A stretch of DNA of 64,000 nt from Nocardiopsis composta. GTDB lineage: Bacteria; Actinomycetota; Actinomycetes; Streptosporangiales; Streptosporangiaceae. The stretch covers positions 1,279,132 to 1,343,131 of the forward strand of contig NZ_JACHDB010000002.1 of assembly GCF_014200805.1 (NCBI RefSeq). The letters are read 5' to 3'. The notes below the pieces were generated by a model, which made no database searches, was not told the DNA's origin, and saw nothing but the letters and a program-made list of their open reading frames with translations. Positions 18,082 to 26,268 of this stretch are shown piece after piece. The translations under genes were made by a program, and so were the position numbers. Position 1 is the first letter of the stretch. Each line of letters starts with the position of its first letter.

Positions 18082-18549
18082 TCAGCGCGGTGCCCGGTGG
18101 GCGGGGAGGCCGCCGGTGGCCACCGGGCCCCGGCGTCGCGGTGTGATGCGGAGCAGCGCTTTGCGCCGGCGGCGCATGGCCTGGCGGTACTCCTCCCGGT
18201 CGGGGTGCTCGCGCGAGATGGCGCGGAAGTGCTCCACCAGCGGTTCCACGGCCTGCTCGCCGTCGACGACCTCGGCGGTCCCGTCGACCCGCACCCATGG
18301 GCCGTTGAAGTCGTCGGAGCGCACCACCACGCTCACCCGCTCGTCGCGCCGGGCGTTGCGGGCCTTGGCGCGTTCGGGGCAGGTGGACACCACGATCCGG
18401 CCCTGGGCGTCGACCCCGCAGGTCACCGGGGAGGCCTGCGGGCTCCCGTCGCCGCGCCGAGTGATGAGCAGCGCCTTGTGCCCGGGTTCGATGAACTCGG
18501 TGAGTTCGTCCCGGTCGACCTGGGTGCCGGCGGCGATCGAAGGGCTCAT
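18082..18549 (-). CDS. PPOX-class (pyridoxamine-phosphate-oxidase-fold) F420/flavin-dependent oxidoreductase
   Basis: From the ATG at 18549 the protein has 155 residues; a GTG at 18576 is in the same frame. The split-barrel pattern is clear: LTEFIEPGHKALLITRRGDGSPQASPVTCGVDAQGRIVVSTCPERAKARNARRDERVSVVV, then WVRVDGTAEVVD and a helical end with HFRAISREHPDREEYRQAM. Actinobacterial members with this layout commonly bind F420 and reduce small conjugated substrates; the cofactor is inferred from the subfamily. It directly follows a degenerate aldo/keto-reductase fragment on the same strand. Confidence 0.85.
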   Translation of the reverse strand: MSPSIAAGTQVDRDELTEFIEPGHKALLITRRGDGSPQASPVTCGVDAQGRIVVSTCPERAKARNARRDERVSVVVRSDDFNGPWVRVDGTAEVVDGEQAVEPLVEHFRAISREHPDREEYRQAMRRRRKALLRITPRRRGPVATGGLPAHRAPR

Positions 18550-18576
18550 GCCCTCCCACTCCTCACTCGCTGTCAC

Positions 18577-18720
18577 TCACAGGGGCAGGCCATCGGCACC
18601 ATCCTCGGCGACGAGCCGCTCCATCGCCTGCCGGATCACCTCGAACGGGGCGGCCCGGTCGGCATCGATGTGGTCGGTCTGCAGGCGGCGAAGTTCATCG
18701 TGCCCGGTCCGACCCTGCTC
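18577..18720 (-). pseudogene. Aldo/keto-reductase remnant
   Basis: The last ~45 residues of this frame (DELRRLQTDHIDADRAAPFEVIRQAMERLV) match the middle of aldo/keto reductases, where the motif is S-L-R-R-L-Q-T-D-H-I-D, then a His-rich strand, a short loop and I-W-Q-A-M-E-x-L-V. The conserved substrate-pocket His after the HID strand is lost, the N-terminal half with the Asp/Tyr/Lys catalytic residues is absent upstream, and a stop follows at once. It is a decayed fragment; no function is expected. Confidence 0.55.
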
Positions 18721-19049
18721 ACCAGCGGGCCGGAGCGTCCCGGATGCGCGTAGTCCGTGATTCCCCTCCTTCGGCCGGGGCGGGTCTCTGGACATCGGCG
18801 GCCGCACCGGGAACCGCCCGGGCGCCGTCCCGGCCGGAGGGGCCGGTGCGCCGCTGCGGCGATCCACGGCCGCAACGCCAGGCGCGCCGGCCGCGGGGTG
18901 GGAGTCCCTGCCGGTACCACCATTGAGCGGGACTCCCGCGCGAGGGGAACCCGTGGTCGGGGCGGTGGTGACCGCTCATCGGGACCGAGGCGGGGAGGAC
19001 GGCCGCATGGTGCCCGGCCCGTGGAGGACGTCTGGAGCAACGCCGCCGA

Positions 19050-19337
19050 CGGCCGCGCCTCCGGCCCGGTCCTCCCCAGCCTCGACCGTCCGGCCCGTCA
19101 GCGCGGGAGCGGGCCCGGGCCGACGAGGCCCGCCTGTCGGCGCACCGCGACCTGTGGCGTCGGGTCAGCGGGGACGAGGAAGAGGTGCGCATGGGCGCAC
19201 TGCTGCACTACGTGGTGGGCCTCGGCGCGACGGTGATCATTCCCCAGGTGGTGCCCGCGGACCTCGCGAAGCTGTACGAGCGCATCCTGCCTCTCGTCCC
19301 CGAAGACCTGCCGCGCGACGGCGGGGAGCGGCCGTGA
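19050..19337 (+). pseudogene. Possible remnant or frameshifted small actinobacterial protein
   Basis: In one frame, 19098-19337 reads as good coding sequence: ERARADEARLSAHRDLWRRV, then GALLHYVVGLGATVIIPQVV and a helical end. No start codon or ribosome site opens that frame. In a neighbouring frame just upstream (from about 19021) lies EDVWSNAADGRASGPVLPSL, a pattern seen at the N-termini of many small actinobacterial hypothetical proteins. One frameshift near 19100 would join the two parts. I do not recognise a function, and the surrounding 18.7-19.5 kb holds nothing else I can support. Confidence 0.3.
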
Positions 19338-19493
19338 CCGGTCGCCCGCGAACCCGACCAGCCGGGTTCACCGGTCTTTCGGTCCCCGGCTTCCCACCGG
19401 AGGCGCTGCCGGCGGCCGAGGTCGGCCGGGGCGCGCTCACCGGGGGCGGGGCCTGGCCACCGAGGCCGCGACCGCCGCGACTACGATGGAACG

Positions 19494-19778
19494 GTGGCAC
19501 GGCACGCGGAACCTCCGCCTCCGCGGGCCCGCGGCGCGGCCGCCGTGGGCCAGTGGGTCCTGCTCGTCGTCTTCGGCCTGATCGCGCTCTTCTTCGGCCT
19601 GCTCTCCGCCGCGACCGTCGTCCTCGCGCTGCAGGACTCCGGGTTCGACCGCTACTGGTTCCCGACGGCCCTGGCGCTGGGCCTGTCGCTCCTGTTCGGG
19701 ACCCTGGCCCGCAACCGCGTCTACCGGCTCATCGGCAAAGGCGTCCCCACGGGTTCCGGCGGGGGAACGTACGTCTGA
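19494..19778 (+). CDS. Small two-helix membrane protein
   Basis: The protein has 94 residues from the GTG at 19494. Two clear hydrophobic helices are visible (VGQWVLLVVFGLIALFFGLLSAATVVLAL and YWFPTALALGLSLLFGTLA), with basic flanks and a glycine-rich tail. I do not recognise the family. It is a single-gene unit at the right edge of the conserved-looking chromosome before the lower-GC region. Confidence 0.6.
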   Translation: MARHAEPPPPRARGAAAVGQWVLLVVFGLIALFFGLLSAATVVLALQDSGFDRYWFPTALALGLSLLFGTLARNRVYRLIGKGVPTGSGGGTYV

Positions 19779-20105
19779 GCACGGGAGGCCTCCCGGACGC
19801 CGGTGCCGGCTCGGTCGGCTCGGCACGGACGTGTCGATCCGCCGCTCCCCGGCGACCGCCCTCCCGCTGAGAGCGAGCACGACGAGCTCTTCCACATGGC
19901 GAGCAAGCGCCTTGATGGACAGCTGTGTCATTTTGCGGGTGGGACAGTCAAGACCAACCGAGCAGCCCCTGCACACCTGTCGCCCCGGCGCTTACCCAGA
20001 AGGCGCTCAGACGCCCCTTTGGGCCAGCCACATTCCGCAATCGGCCACAAACTGGACTCCAGAGCCTTCCAGCAGGTTTCCCCGCCCCTCCGACAGACAG
20101 TGTCT
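19779..20105. other. Gene-free junction into the lower-GC region
   Basis: GC content falls here. The stretch 19950-20040 has words related to the attachment-like repeats further right (GTGGGACAGTCAAGACCAACC and short G/C palindromes), but the match is too weak to call a fourth copy. No coding gene is supported. Confidence 0.35.
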
Positions 20106-21536
20106 CTAGGGTTTGAGTCGACGGATCGCCAACACGGACCCGTCCGGCCGTACAGAGACCGCGCCTTCCCAGGATCGGTCCCATCGCGCATAGGGATGGC
20201 GCCCGTACCGGGCGTCGACTTCGCGACGGTACTTGTCCACGCGCCCCTGCATAAGGATCTTGAACAGATCTTCGGCAAGACCGGAGAAGGCCTCGACACG
20301 TTCACCGTTGAGACGGAAGACGTGTTCGGTTCCAACATAAGGAATACCGAGAAGCGTGTGTTCTATGTTTCGGACACTGCTGATGGCGGCATGTGACTGC
20401 CGCGTGTAGTACTCACGCCCCTGATATTTGGTGAGGTAAGGCGCGGTAGCACCACTGTCCCCGGTGAAAGCCACCAGTCCGGCGGCGTCCGTACGGGCGA
20501 GGACCGTCCGGAACCACCCGGTGTGCTGGGGGAGCACGTGAAAGCCGGGTAGACCTTCTTCTGGGGTGCCGCCTTCTGATGGCTTGGTGATCTGCGGGTG
20601 CATAGAGAGGTCACGCAACGAGTAGTTCAGCTCTTCCTCCCCTGCCGGAAGGACTCCGCCGTCGCCGTCCGCGGCAAGCGCATGTACAACAATCGGCCCT
20701 TTCATACTCAGTTCCGTACTCAGAACCAGGGCTGGAGTCTCGTTCCACAGGCCGATGTGCACCGCCTCCACGTGGGCCGAAGCGGAGGCCAGCTGCGGAT
20801 ATGAGGAACTCTGACGACCGTGGTGCCCCTTGCAGACGACGGGGAGGACCTTGGCCCGCTCTCCCGGCCTCCACACCTCAGCGAAGAAGCGAGGACGGTA
20901 CCGTCGGCCTGTCAGCGGCCATCCTGCACGCAGAGCGACTTCCGCAGGGACGATGGAAACACGGTGGTCTCGATAGCGCTCTCGGAGGATGTGCTCGGCG
21001 GCCGCGACCCCGAAACCGACGCCGAGTTCGTGGGCCTGGACTGTCTTGTGCTGGCGCTGGGTGGATCTCCCCTCCACTGAAAGGGCCATGTGTTCCTGCT
21101 TCTGGCTCGCATCTAGTGCCAGCGCGTACTTCAAGCAGCCCCAGTGCTCGGCAAGTCCTCGAACCGATCCCTGCCTGTCCAGAGAGATCGACCTTCCCAG
21201 AGCATGGAGAACGCTCAGAGGAGCCACATCAACGAACGTCCCCTTCGCCTGGGGAAGGGGTGCGAGTCGTGGTTTCCGGCGTGGCGGCTCCTGCTGTTTC
21301 TCCTTGTAACGCTCGTCGTCCCGGGTGATCGCAGCTCCGACCTTCCCAGAGAGTCGGTCCCCTGAACTCACCGCTACAGACGACGGGTCAACGAGACTTC
21401 GCAGGGTCGCTTCCAGTTCAGACAAAGAATCTCCTGATACGCGCTGGTTCACCAACTCCAGGGCGAAATTATGCGGTCGACAGCAGGGATCCACAAGTGC
21501 AAGAGGGGAATATAACCCACGTAAGAAATGGGCCAT
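20106..21536 (-). CDS. Unrecognised 476-residue protein, possible nuclease-like core
   Basis: A long, lower-GC frame with normal amino-acid use. The first ~100 residues look like a linker with a basic KEKQQEPPRRKPR segment. The middle (AHELGVGFGVAAAEHILRERY, RFFAEVWRPGERAKVLPVVCKGHHG, then ASASAHVEAVHIG) has an E..xCK arrangement reminiscent of restriction-type PD-(D/E)xK folds, but the usual acidic residue spacing is not convincing. The C-terminal third (GFHVLPQHTGWFRTVLARTDAAGLVAFTGDSGAT) is compact and globular. I do not recognise the family. Its place among integrase, attachment and small membrane-protein remnants suggests a cargo gene, perhaps defence-related; this is speculation. Confidence 0.6.
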   Translation of the reverse strand: MAHFLRGLYSPLALVDPCCRPHNFALELVNQRVSGDSLSELEATLRSLVDPSSVAVSSGDRLSGKVGAAITRDDERYKEKQQEPPRRKPRLAPLPQAKGTFVDVAPLSVLHALGRSISLDRQGSVRGLAEHWGCLKYALALDASQKQEHMALSVEGRSTQRQHKTVQAHELGVGFGVAAAEHILRERYRDHRVSIVPAEVALRAGWPLTGRRYRPRFFAEVWRPGERAKVLPVVCKGHHGRQSSSYPQLASASAHVEAVHIGLWNETPALVLSTELSMKGPIVVHALAADGDGGVLPAGEEELNYSLRDLSMHPQITKPSEGGTPEEGLPGFHVLPQHTGWFRTVLARTDAAGLVAFTGDSGATAPYLTKYQGREYYTRQSHAAISSVRNIEHTLLGIPYVGTEHVFRLNGERVEAFSGLAEDLFKILMQGRVDKYRREVDARYGRHPYARWDRSWEGAVSVRPDGSVLAIRRLKP

Positions 21537-21769
21537 ATTCCAGCTTGGTTGACTTGAGATTACTTCTACCCCTATAAGAACATCAGCCTCATGATTCTCA
21601 GAAGCCCATCCAAAATCTCTATAGCTATGGAACCGTTCCTAGCGAAGGGACGTGCTGTGAGAGTCTTGGTGCACAATGGGCCATGGAAGAGCGTCCGGTT
21701 ACTGCTGACCTCGTCACTGATGTCCAGTTTCCATCGGGTTCGGGCCAACGCGCAGCACGGACCACCATC

Positions 21770-21866
21770 GCCCCACAACACGAACCCGCATGCCGGGGGC
21801 CACCGAGAAGTGGGACCAGTCACCAAGAGGCACCCAAGGGCACCCTTCCCCCGCCCCACCTCCGTA
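21770..21866. repeat. Attachment-like repeat, copy 1 (partial)
   Basis: This copy shares with copies 2 and 3 the order CACGAA(C/T)CCGCA, GGGACCAGTCACC, then a G-rich/C-rich hairpin and CCCCACC. The tRNA-like part seen in the other copies is missing. The surrounding 21537-21945 holds no gene I can support. Confidence 0.5.
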
Positions 21867-21945
21867 TCGTCAACACGAGGGCACATAAATAGCACAAATA
21901 ACCCCCAACGCCAATAGCCGACACCAATAAAAAAGGAAATCACAA

Positions 21946-22356
21946 ATGAATCTCGACTGGCTTGTACAGATGACACCCATAATTGGCCCCGCCCTCGGGG
22001 CAGCCATAGGACTGCTCCTGGGAGAAGGCAAAGCCAGGAAACGGCTGAAGTGCGATATAGAGATGGCAAATGCAATTCCGGAGGACTCTCCGGCAAGAGA
22101 GCGCCTCCTGTCGCACATAGACGACCAGATCAAGAAAATCAGCAAACAAGAGATGGAAGGAGAGCGCGACCTCGGCATGGCAGCGTTCGCCGCATTGGGA
22201 GCAGCAGGATTTGGCTATCTAACAGTGTGGCTATTCCAACAAGAAGACTGGTGGCGATGGTCTTTCCCGGCAAGCGGACTGCTGTTTCTTATATTCTCTG
22301 TTGGTGTAGCAATCGAAACCAAAATAAAATACAAAGAAGATAAAATAAAAAACTAA
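21946..22356 (+). CDS. Small AT-rich gene for a membrane protein, probably transferred
   Basis: The protein has 136 residues; AAAAAGGAAATCACAA precedes the ATG. It has a hydrophobic N-terminus (PIIGPALGAAIGLLLGEG), a charged helical middle (ARERLLSHIDDQIKKISKQEMEGERD) and two further helices (MAAFAALGAAGFGYLTVWLF; ASGLLFLIFSVGVAIETKI), ending in a Lys-rich tail. Codon use is AT-rich (AAA, ATA, AAT) unlike anything else in the window, so it is recent foreign DNA. The family is unknown. Position beside integrase scars suggests phage or integrative-element cargo. Confidence 0.65.
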   Translation: MNLDWLVQMTPIIGPALGAAIGLLLGEGKARKRLKCDIEMANAIPEDSPARERLLSHIDDQIKKISKQEMEGERDLGMAAFAALGAAGFGYLTVWLFQQEDWWRWSFPASGLLFLIFSVGVAIETKIKYKEDKIKN

Positions 22357-22561
22357 GAAAAGGGCGAAACGTGCCGGCAGGTCGCGAGCAGCGACGCCCA
22401 AGAAGATGAAACGGGATCAGCGATTTAAAATATCCTCATGGGAAATTAATGGAATCCCGAAATAAGAAACCCTTGCATGTGTGTTGATGTTTGACCAGCA
22501 GCCCTCACTTCGGAGAACGATACAGATAAAGAGTTCACCTGACGGTGAACCATTTCCCAAT

Positions 22562-22765
22562 CTGCTAGTTCTCTGTCGGAACGGTGAGATTTGAACCCAC
22601 GGCCCTTTGACCTGTGCACGCCCGGCGTGGCCGCCGGGGCCGCAGACGGTCACCCCACACCACGAATCCGCAGGCCGGGCCACCCACCCCGGCCACCGAG
22701 CAATAGGACCAGTCACCGAGGGACGCCCGTGGGCGCCCCTCCTCCAACCCCACTTCCACCCCACC
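22562..22765. repeat. Attachment-like repeat, copy 2, with tRNA 3'-end segment
   Basis: Near 22576-22606 the reverse strand reads as the 3' third of a tRNA (variable loop, GGGTTCAAATCTC T-arm, acceptor side). The copy continues through GGACCAGTCACC and an imperfect hairpin at 22718-22741 to CCCCACTTCCACCCC. It forms a direct repeat of about 200 bases with 23263-23462, and the integrase fragment lies between them. tRNA 3' ends are the usual integration sites of actinomycete integrative elements. Confidence 0.65.
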
Positions 22766-22819
22766 AGTCATGAGCGTCTGGGGGCACGATGCTCATCCTC
22801 ATGACTGTCACATCAAGCG

Positions 22820-23177
22820 TGTACGACCAAAGGCGAGCAGGCCCGGGAGCGTCTCGTGACCGTCGAGCTGTGGCAGGACAACAACCTCGTGTTCTGCACC
22901 AGGCACGGGACACCGCTGGACCACCACAACGTCCTGCGGGACCTTGCGCATCATCATGAGAAAGGCAGGACTCGACCAGAACGAATGGACCGCGCGCGAA
23001 CTGCGCCACACCTTCGTGTCCCTGCTCTCCGACCACGGCGTCAGCATCGAGGAGATCTCGCTCCTGGTCGGCCACGACGGCACCGACACGACGGAGCACG
23101 TCTACCGCCACCAGCTCCGGTCGGTACGCCGGTCGGCAGCCAAGGCGATGGACAAGATCCTGCATGACGTGGGCTGA
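22820..23177 (+). pseudogene. Tyrosine-recombinase (phage/AICE integrase) C-terminal remnant
   Basis: Only the last ~115 residues remain, split between two frames. The first part (ARERLVTVELWQDNNLVFCTRHGTPLDHHNVLRDL) and the second, from about 22944, (GLDQNEWTARELRHTFVSLLSDHGVSIEEISLLVGHDGTDTTEHVYRHQLR) together form the catalytic end. It contains the R-H (RELRHTF), the second box H (LVGHDG) and the Tyr nucleophile (EHVYRHQ). The N-terminal DNA-binding half is missing and a frameshift lies near 22945. It is flanked by direct attachment-like repeats, so it marks an old, decayed integration. Confidence 0.85.
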
Positions 23178-23262
23178 CGGCCCACCCGACCCCGGTTCAA
23201 CCCCACCCCGACCCCACCGGAGACGGAGAAAGAGGCCCGCCGACCGGCGAACCTCTCTCTGA

Positions 23263-23462
23263 CCTGCTATTCCGCTGTCGGGACGGCGGGATTTGAACCC
23301 ACGACCCCTTGACCCCCAGGCACGTCCGGCACGGCCATGGATGGTCGCAGGAGGTCGCTGAAGTCTGTGAAACCCCAGGCCGGATAGACAATTCCGGCCG
23401 CCGAAGGACGGGACCGGTCACCGGGGGGCGCCCGCGGGCGCCCCCCGTTCAACCCCACCTGA
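23263..23462. repeat. Attachment-like repeat, copy 3, with tRNA 3'-end segment
   Basis: This is the best preserved copy. On the reverse strand 23275-23312 it reads as a tRNA 3' end (GGGGTCGTGGGTTCAAATC, then the acceptor strand). No 5' half of a tRNA exists to its right, so it is an attachment duplicate and not a working tRNA gene. It ends with the palindrome at 23423-23446. Confidence 0.7.
23423..23446. terminator. Perfect 24-base GC palindrome
   Basis: GGGGGGCGCCCG is followed directly by its exact complement. This could act as a terminator hairpin at the end of the attachment copy; degenerate versions occur at 22718-22741 and near 21826-21848. Confidence 0.45.
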
Positions 23463-23503
23463 ACCCCACACGGCCTTTGAAGAGCCGTAGCCCGCGAGAG
23501 CCG

Positions 23504-24371
23504 ATGATGCCTGATAAACGAGCAAGAAAGCCGAAGAACAGAACCGATCCGATTAGCCCTTCTCCCTCCCACCTGTCGGCCGCATCGATCGCCCCAGCAC
23601 CATCGAGGAGCGGGACCACCTCGCCCTGGACCCGTCGGACGACGATCGCCGCCGTGCTGATGCTGGCGGGTATCGCCGCGGTGGTGTCCTACTCCCACAT
23701 GTTCGAGCTGGCCCAGCGCCACGGTGAACCGGTGTGGCGTGCGGCGCTGTTCCCGCTCTCGGTGGACGGCATGATCGTCGCCTCCTCCATGACGCTGCTG
23801 GCCGATGCCCGCCGGGGCCGGCGCGACGGTCTGCTGCCGTGGAGTCTGCTGGTCCTGGGCAGCCTGGCCTCCCTGGCGGCCAACGTCGCGGTGGCCGATC
23901 CGACCGCCTGGTCGCGGGTCATCCACGCCTGGCCGGGTTTCGCGCTGATGGGCGCCTATGAGCTGCTGATGCGCGAGCTGCGGCGTGAGCAGGGCGCACG
24001 CACTGCGAACGCGGATGATGAGCACACCGCCACCGCGGAGCCTCCGGCCGTCGAGACCAAGGTGGAAGAGGCCCAGAGTGCGGCTCCGGAGGATCTGGAA
24101 GAGCACAAGGGGCATGGGGAGCGCCCGCAGCTTCGCGTCGTCTCTGCTGTGGAAGGCTCCGGGGACGAGGAGGGGGGAGGCTCCGGCAGTCCTCGGAGCT
24201 GTTCCTCGTATCCAGGGGGAGGCCTGGTGGTGGGCCCAACGCAACCGTGATGGGGAGGGCCGTCTGCCCAGCGGCAAGGAGATCGCGACCCGTTTCGGGC
24301 GCAAGGAGCGGTGGGGGCGGTTGGTCAAGCAGCGGGGGCAGCAGGGGCGGTTCGACACGGTTGCGGTTTGA
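23504..24371 (+). pseudogene. DUF2637 (SpdB-like) plasmid-spread membrane protein, frameshifted copy
   Basis: The ATG at 23504 opens a protein with four membrane helices ([75 protein letters not shown]), the DUF2637/SpdB layout of mobile-element spread proteins. In the G-run at about 24172-24178 the frame slips: the frame from the start ends at 24250, while the C-terminal part that matches the intact paralog (GAVPRIQGEAWWWAQ, then the HTH-like [22 protein letters not shown]) continues in another frame to 24371. The membrane part is about 94% identical to 63.1 kb at DNA level by eye. Confidence 0.8.
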
Positions 24372-24457
24372 AGACGGCGGAGAGGCGCGGACTCCTCTTC
24401 TTCTCTGGAGGGGCGTCTTGCGAAGGTTGTGGTCGGGGCAACCAACGCTGGAGCGGC

Positions 24458-24783
24458 CTTGCAACATGGACGCCTCCGTAGAGGCGTGGACACCGGAGCC
24501 CGGCCTGGGCCGCCCGCCCGGCACCTGACCCTGCAACGTGGACGCCTCCGTAGAGGCGTGGACACCGGAGCCCGGCCTGGGCCGCCCGCCCGGCACCTGA
24601 CCCTGCAACGTGGACGCCTCCGAAGAGGCGTGGACACGTCCTGGAGTGCCTCGTCCGGGAGCGCGACGAGCTCCTGCAACGTGGACGCCTCCGAAGAGGC
24701 GTGGACACCTCGGGGTGGGGGTAGGCGTCCGGCAGCGCGCCGTCTGCCCTGCAACGTGGACGCCTCCGAAGAGGCGTGGACAC
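24458..24783 (-). CRISPR. CRISPR array 1: 5 repeats, 4 spacers
   Basis: The 36-base repeats start at 24458, 24530, 24602, 24673 and 24748. On the minus strand each begins GTGTCCACGCCTC and ends CACGTTGCAGG, with a 7-bp ACGCCTC/GAGGCGT stem around TTCG. The leader lies to the right, so transcription runs leftward. The two leftmost (oldest) repeats carry a base change in the loop, and the leftmost has two more. The spacers 24494-24529 and 24566-24601 are identical, so one repeat-spacer unit was duplicated. The remaining spacers are 35 and 39 bases. Confidence 0.95.
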
Positions 24784-24837
24784 AGCACCTGAACTGCGGA
24801 AACGTCACCCCGGGTGGAGGAGAGCGCGGTTTGCGCG

Positions 24838-24925
24838 GGTGTTTTGTCTGCTTGTGGTGGTGTTCGTGCTTGGGAACCTCCCCGGGTTTCGATGGGCACT
24901 TGGGGTTCCCAACCCGATCCCTCCC
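24838..24925 (-). promoter_or_regulatory. CRISPR leader of array 1
   Basis: Read on the minus strand this segment is closely similar to 31621-31705 on the plus strand (shared blocks include GGGAACCCCAAGTGCCCA, GGGGAGGTTCCCAAGCACGA and AAGCAGACAAAAC). Each lies 50-60 bases from the newest repeat of its array. Conserved A-rich leader sequence at this place fits a leader/promoter role. Confidence 0.75.
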
Positions 24926-25042
24926 TCCCGTTGGTCCGCCCGACCGGTCGCCTCTGGGAGCGTCGGCCGGTTCGGGATGAATCTAGCGCCGGGCGGTGAC
25001 GGATCCGGCATCGTGCGGCTGCGTTCTGTCGCCGCCGGGGGC

Positions 25043-25048
25043 TAGGGT
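25043..25048 (+). promoter_or_regulatory. -10 box before the cas operon
   Basis: TAGGGT, about 60 bases before the chosen GTG start (25110) of csb1, with a strong GGGGAGGGGA ribosome site in between. It lies back to back with the leftward leader of array 1. Confidence 0.45.
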
Positions 25049-25109
25049 GCTCCCGCATAGGCCGCGCGCACCGGTCACGGTGCGCTTCGAATGGGGAGGG
25101 GACGGGCAC

Positions 25110-26264
25110 GTGGAGGAGTGGGCGCAGCGCCTGCTGGAGGCGGTGGGGCCCGAGCGGGCCTATGCGGGCATCGAAACCGCCACCGCGTATGAGCCGGCCG
25201 GAGGCGACAAGGTCTTCCCGCCCTCCTACCCGACCGCGGGGGAGGGTTCGCCCTACCTGTTCGAGAAGCGCCGCGTCGACGGCTGCGAGCAGGACGTGGT
25301 GGTGCTGGACCAGGTGCCCAGCCAGGCCAACCGGGTGGAGGCCGCCCTGCTGCGCGCCCGGGACGAGGGCCGCATCGCCTTGCCGCTGTTCGAGCTGAAC
25401 GCCCGCCCCTCCGACGGCATCCCGGTGCGGTTGACCTCGCTGGAGTTCCCGCACCGCTTCGCCGATGCCTACCTGCGCGACTCGATGTTGGAGGGCGAGA
25501 AGTTCGACCAGAGCGGGGTCGGCAGGCGGCTGCGGTCGGCGACCCCGGCCGATGTGGGGCCGCTGTACGAGCTGTCGCCGGAGTCGCTGCTGTTCGGGGC
25601 CTGGGATTCGCACCGCAAGGGCCGCGGGGTCAAGATCGCCCGCTCCTATGCCTCCAACATCGTCGGCCTGGACCCCCGCGAGGGCGTGCGCAGGAGCGGG
25701 CGGATGGACCCGCTCAACCTCACCGGCGCCACCAAACCCGACGGCGAGGGCTGGGACTTCGCCGCCCCGGGGGAGAAGAAGGCCACCAAGAAGGAGGGGG
25801 CCAAGCTCAGCGAGCGCGGGCACGGCAACATCACCCCCAACCCCGCCCACGGCGGGGTCGCGGTCTCCGGGGCGCGCCGGCACGCATGGATCTCGCTGGC
25901 TGGGCTGGACAACCTGCGCTTCGGCGCGGCGCCGGCCGAGGCCGCGCGGCTGGCGCGCGCCACACTGGCGGCGCTGGCGCTGGCCGGGGACCGGCTGGCC
26001 TTCGGCGGGCCCTCGCTGTGGCTGCGCTCGGGCTGCGACCTGGTGCGCACCGGCCAGCGCGTCGCCTTCTACTCCCCTGAGGGGGCCGAGGAGGTGGAGG
26101 TGGGGGCGGCCGAGGCGATCGCGGCCTTCACCGAGCTTCGCGAGCGCGCCGCTGAGGCCGGGCTGGTGATGTCGACCGAGACCATTGTGTTGGAACCGCA
26201 GCCCAACCTGGCCAAGGCGATCGACTACTCGCTGACCCGCGCCGCGGCCGGCGAAGGGGAGTAA
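25110..26264 (+). CDS. csb1: Type I-G CRISPR effector Csb1 (Cas7)
   Basis: The protein has 384 residues from the GTG at 25110, preceded by GGGGAGGGGA; a GTG at 25080 is possible but lacks a ribosome site. It matches the Csb1/GSU0053 family: YEPAGGDKVFPPSYP, the conserved LDQVPSQANRVEAALL, ARPSDGIPVRLTSLEFPHRFADAYLRDS, SPESLLFGAWDSHRKGRG, and a C-terminal Gly-rich RAMP-like stretch. Csb1 is the Cas7 backbone subunit that coats the crRNA in the type I-G (formerly I-U) complex. It is followed 4 bases later by csb2. Confidence 0.9.
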   Translation: MEEWAQRLLEAVGPERAYAGIETATAYEPAGGDKVFPPSYPTAGEGSPYLFEKRRVDGCEQDVVVLDQVPSQANRVEAALLRARDEGRIALPLFELNARPSDGIPVRLTSLEFPHRFADAYLRDSMLEGEKFDQSGVGRRLRSATPADVGPLYELSPESLLFGAWDSHRKGRGVKIARSYASNIVGLDPREGVRRSGRMDPLNLTGATKPDGEGWDFAAPGEKKATKKEGAKLSERGHGNITPNPAHGGVAVSGARRHAWISLAGLDNLRFGAAPAEAARLARATLAALALAGDRLAFGGPSLWLRSGCDLVRTGQRVAFYSPEGAEEVEVGAAEAIAAFTELRERAAEAGLVMSTETIVLEPQPNLAKAIDYSLTRAAAGEGE

Positions 26265-26268
26265 GGGC

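Noticed and set aside
22580..22612. A complete tRNA gene on the minus strand
   Set aside because: Only the 3' third is present here and at 23275-23312; no anticodon arm or 5' acceptor strand can be found to the right, so these are attachment-site duplicates.
24325..24810. Several apparent proteins across CRISPR array 1 with repeated peptides
   Set aside because: The repeated peptides come from translating the 36-base CRISPR repeat in different frames; they are not genes.
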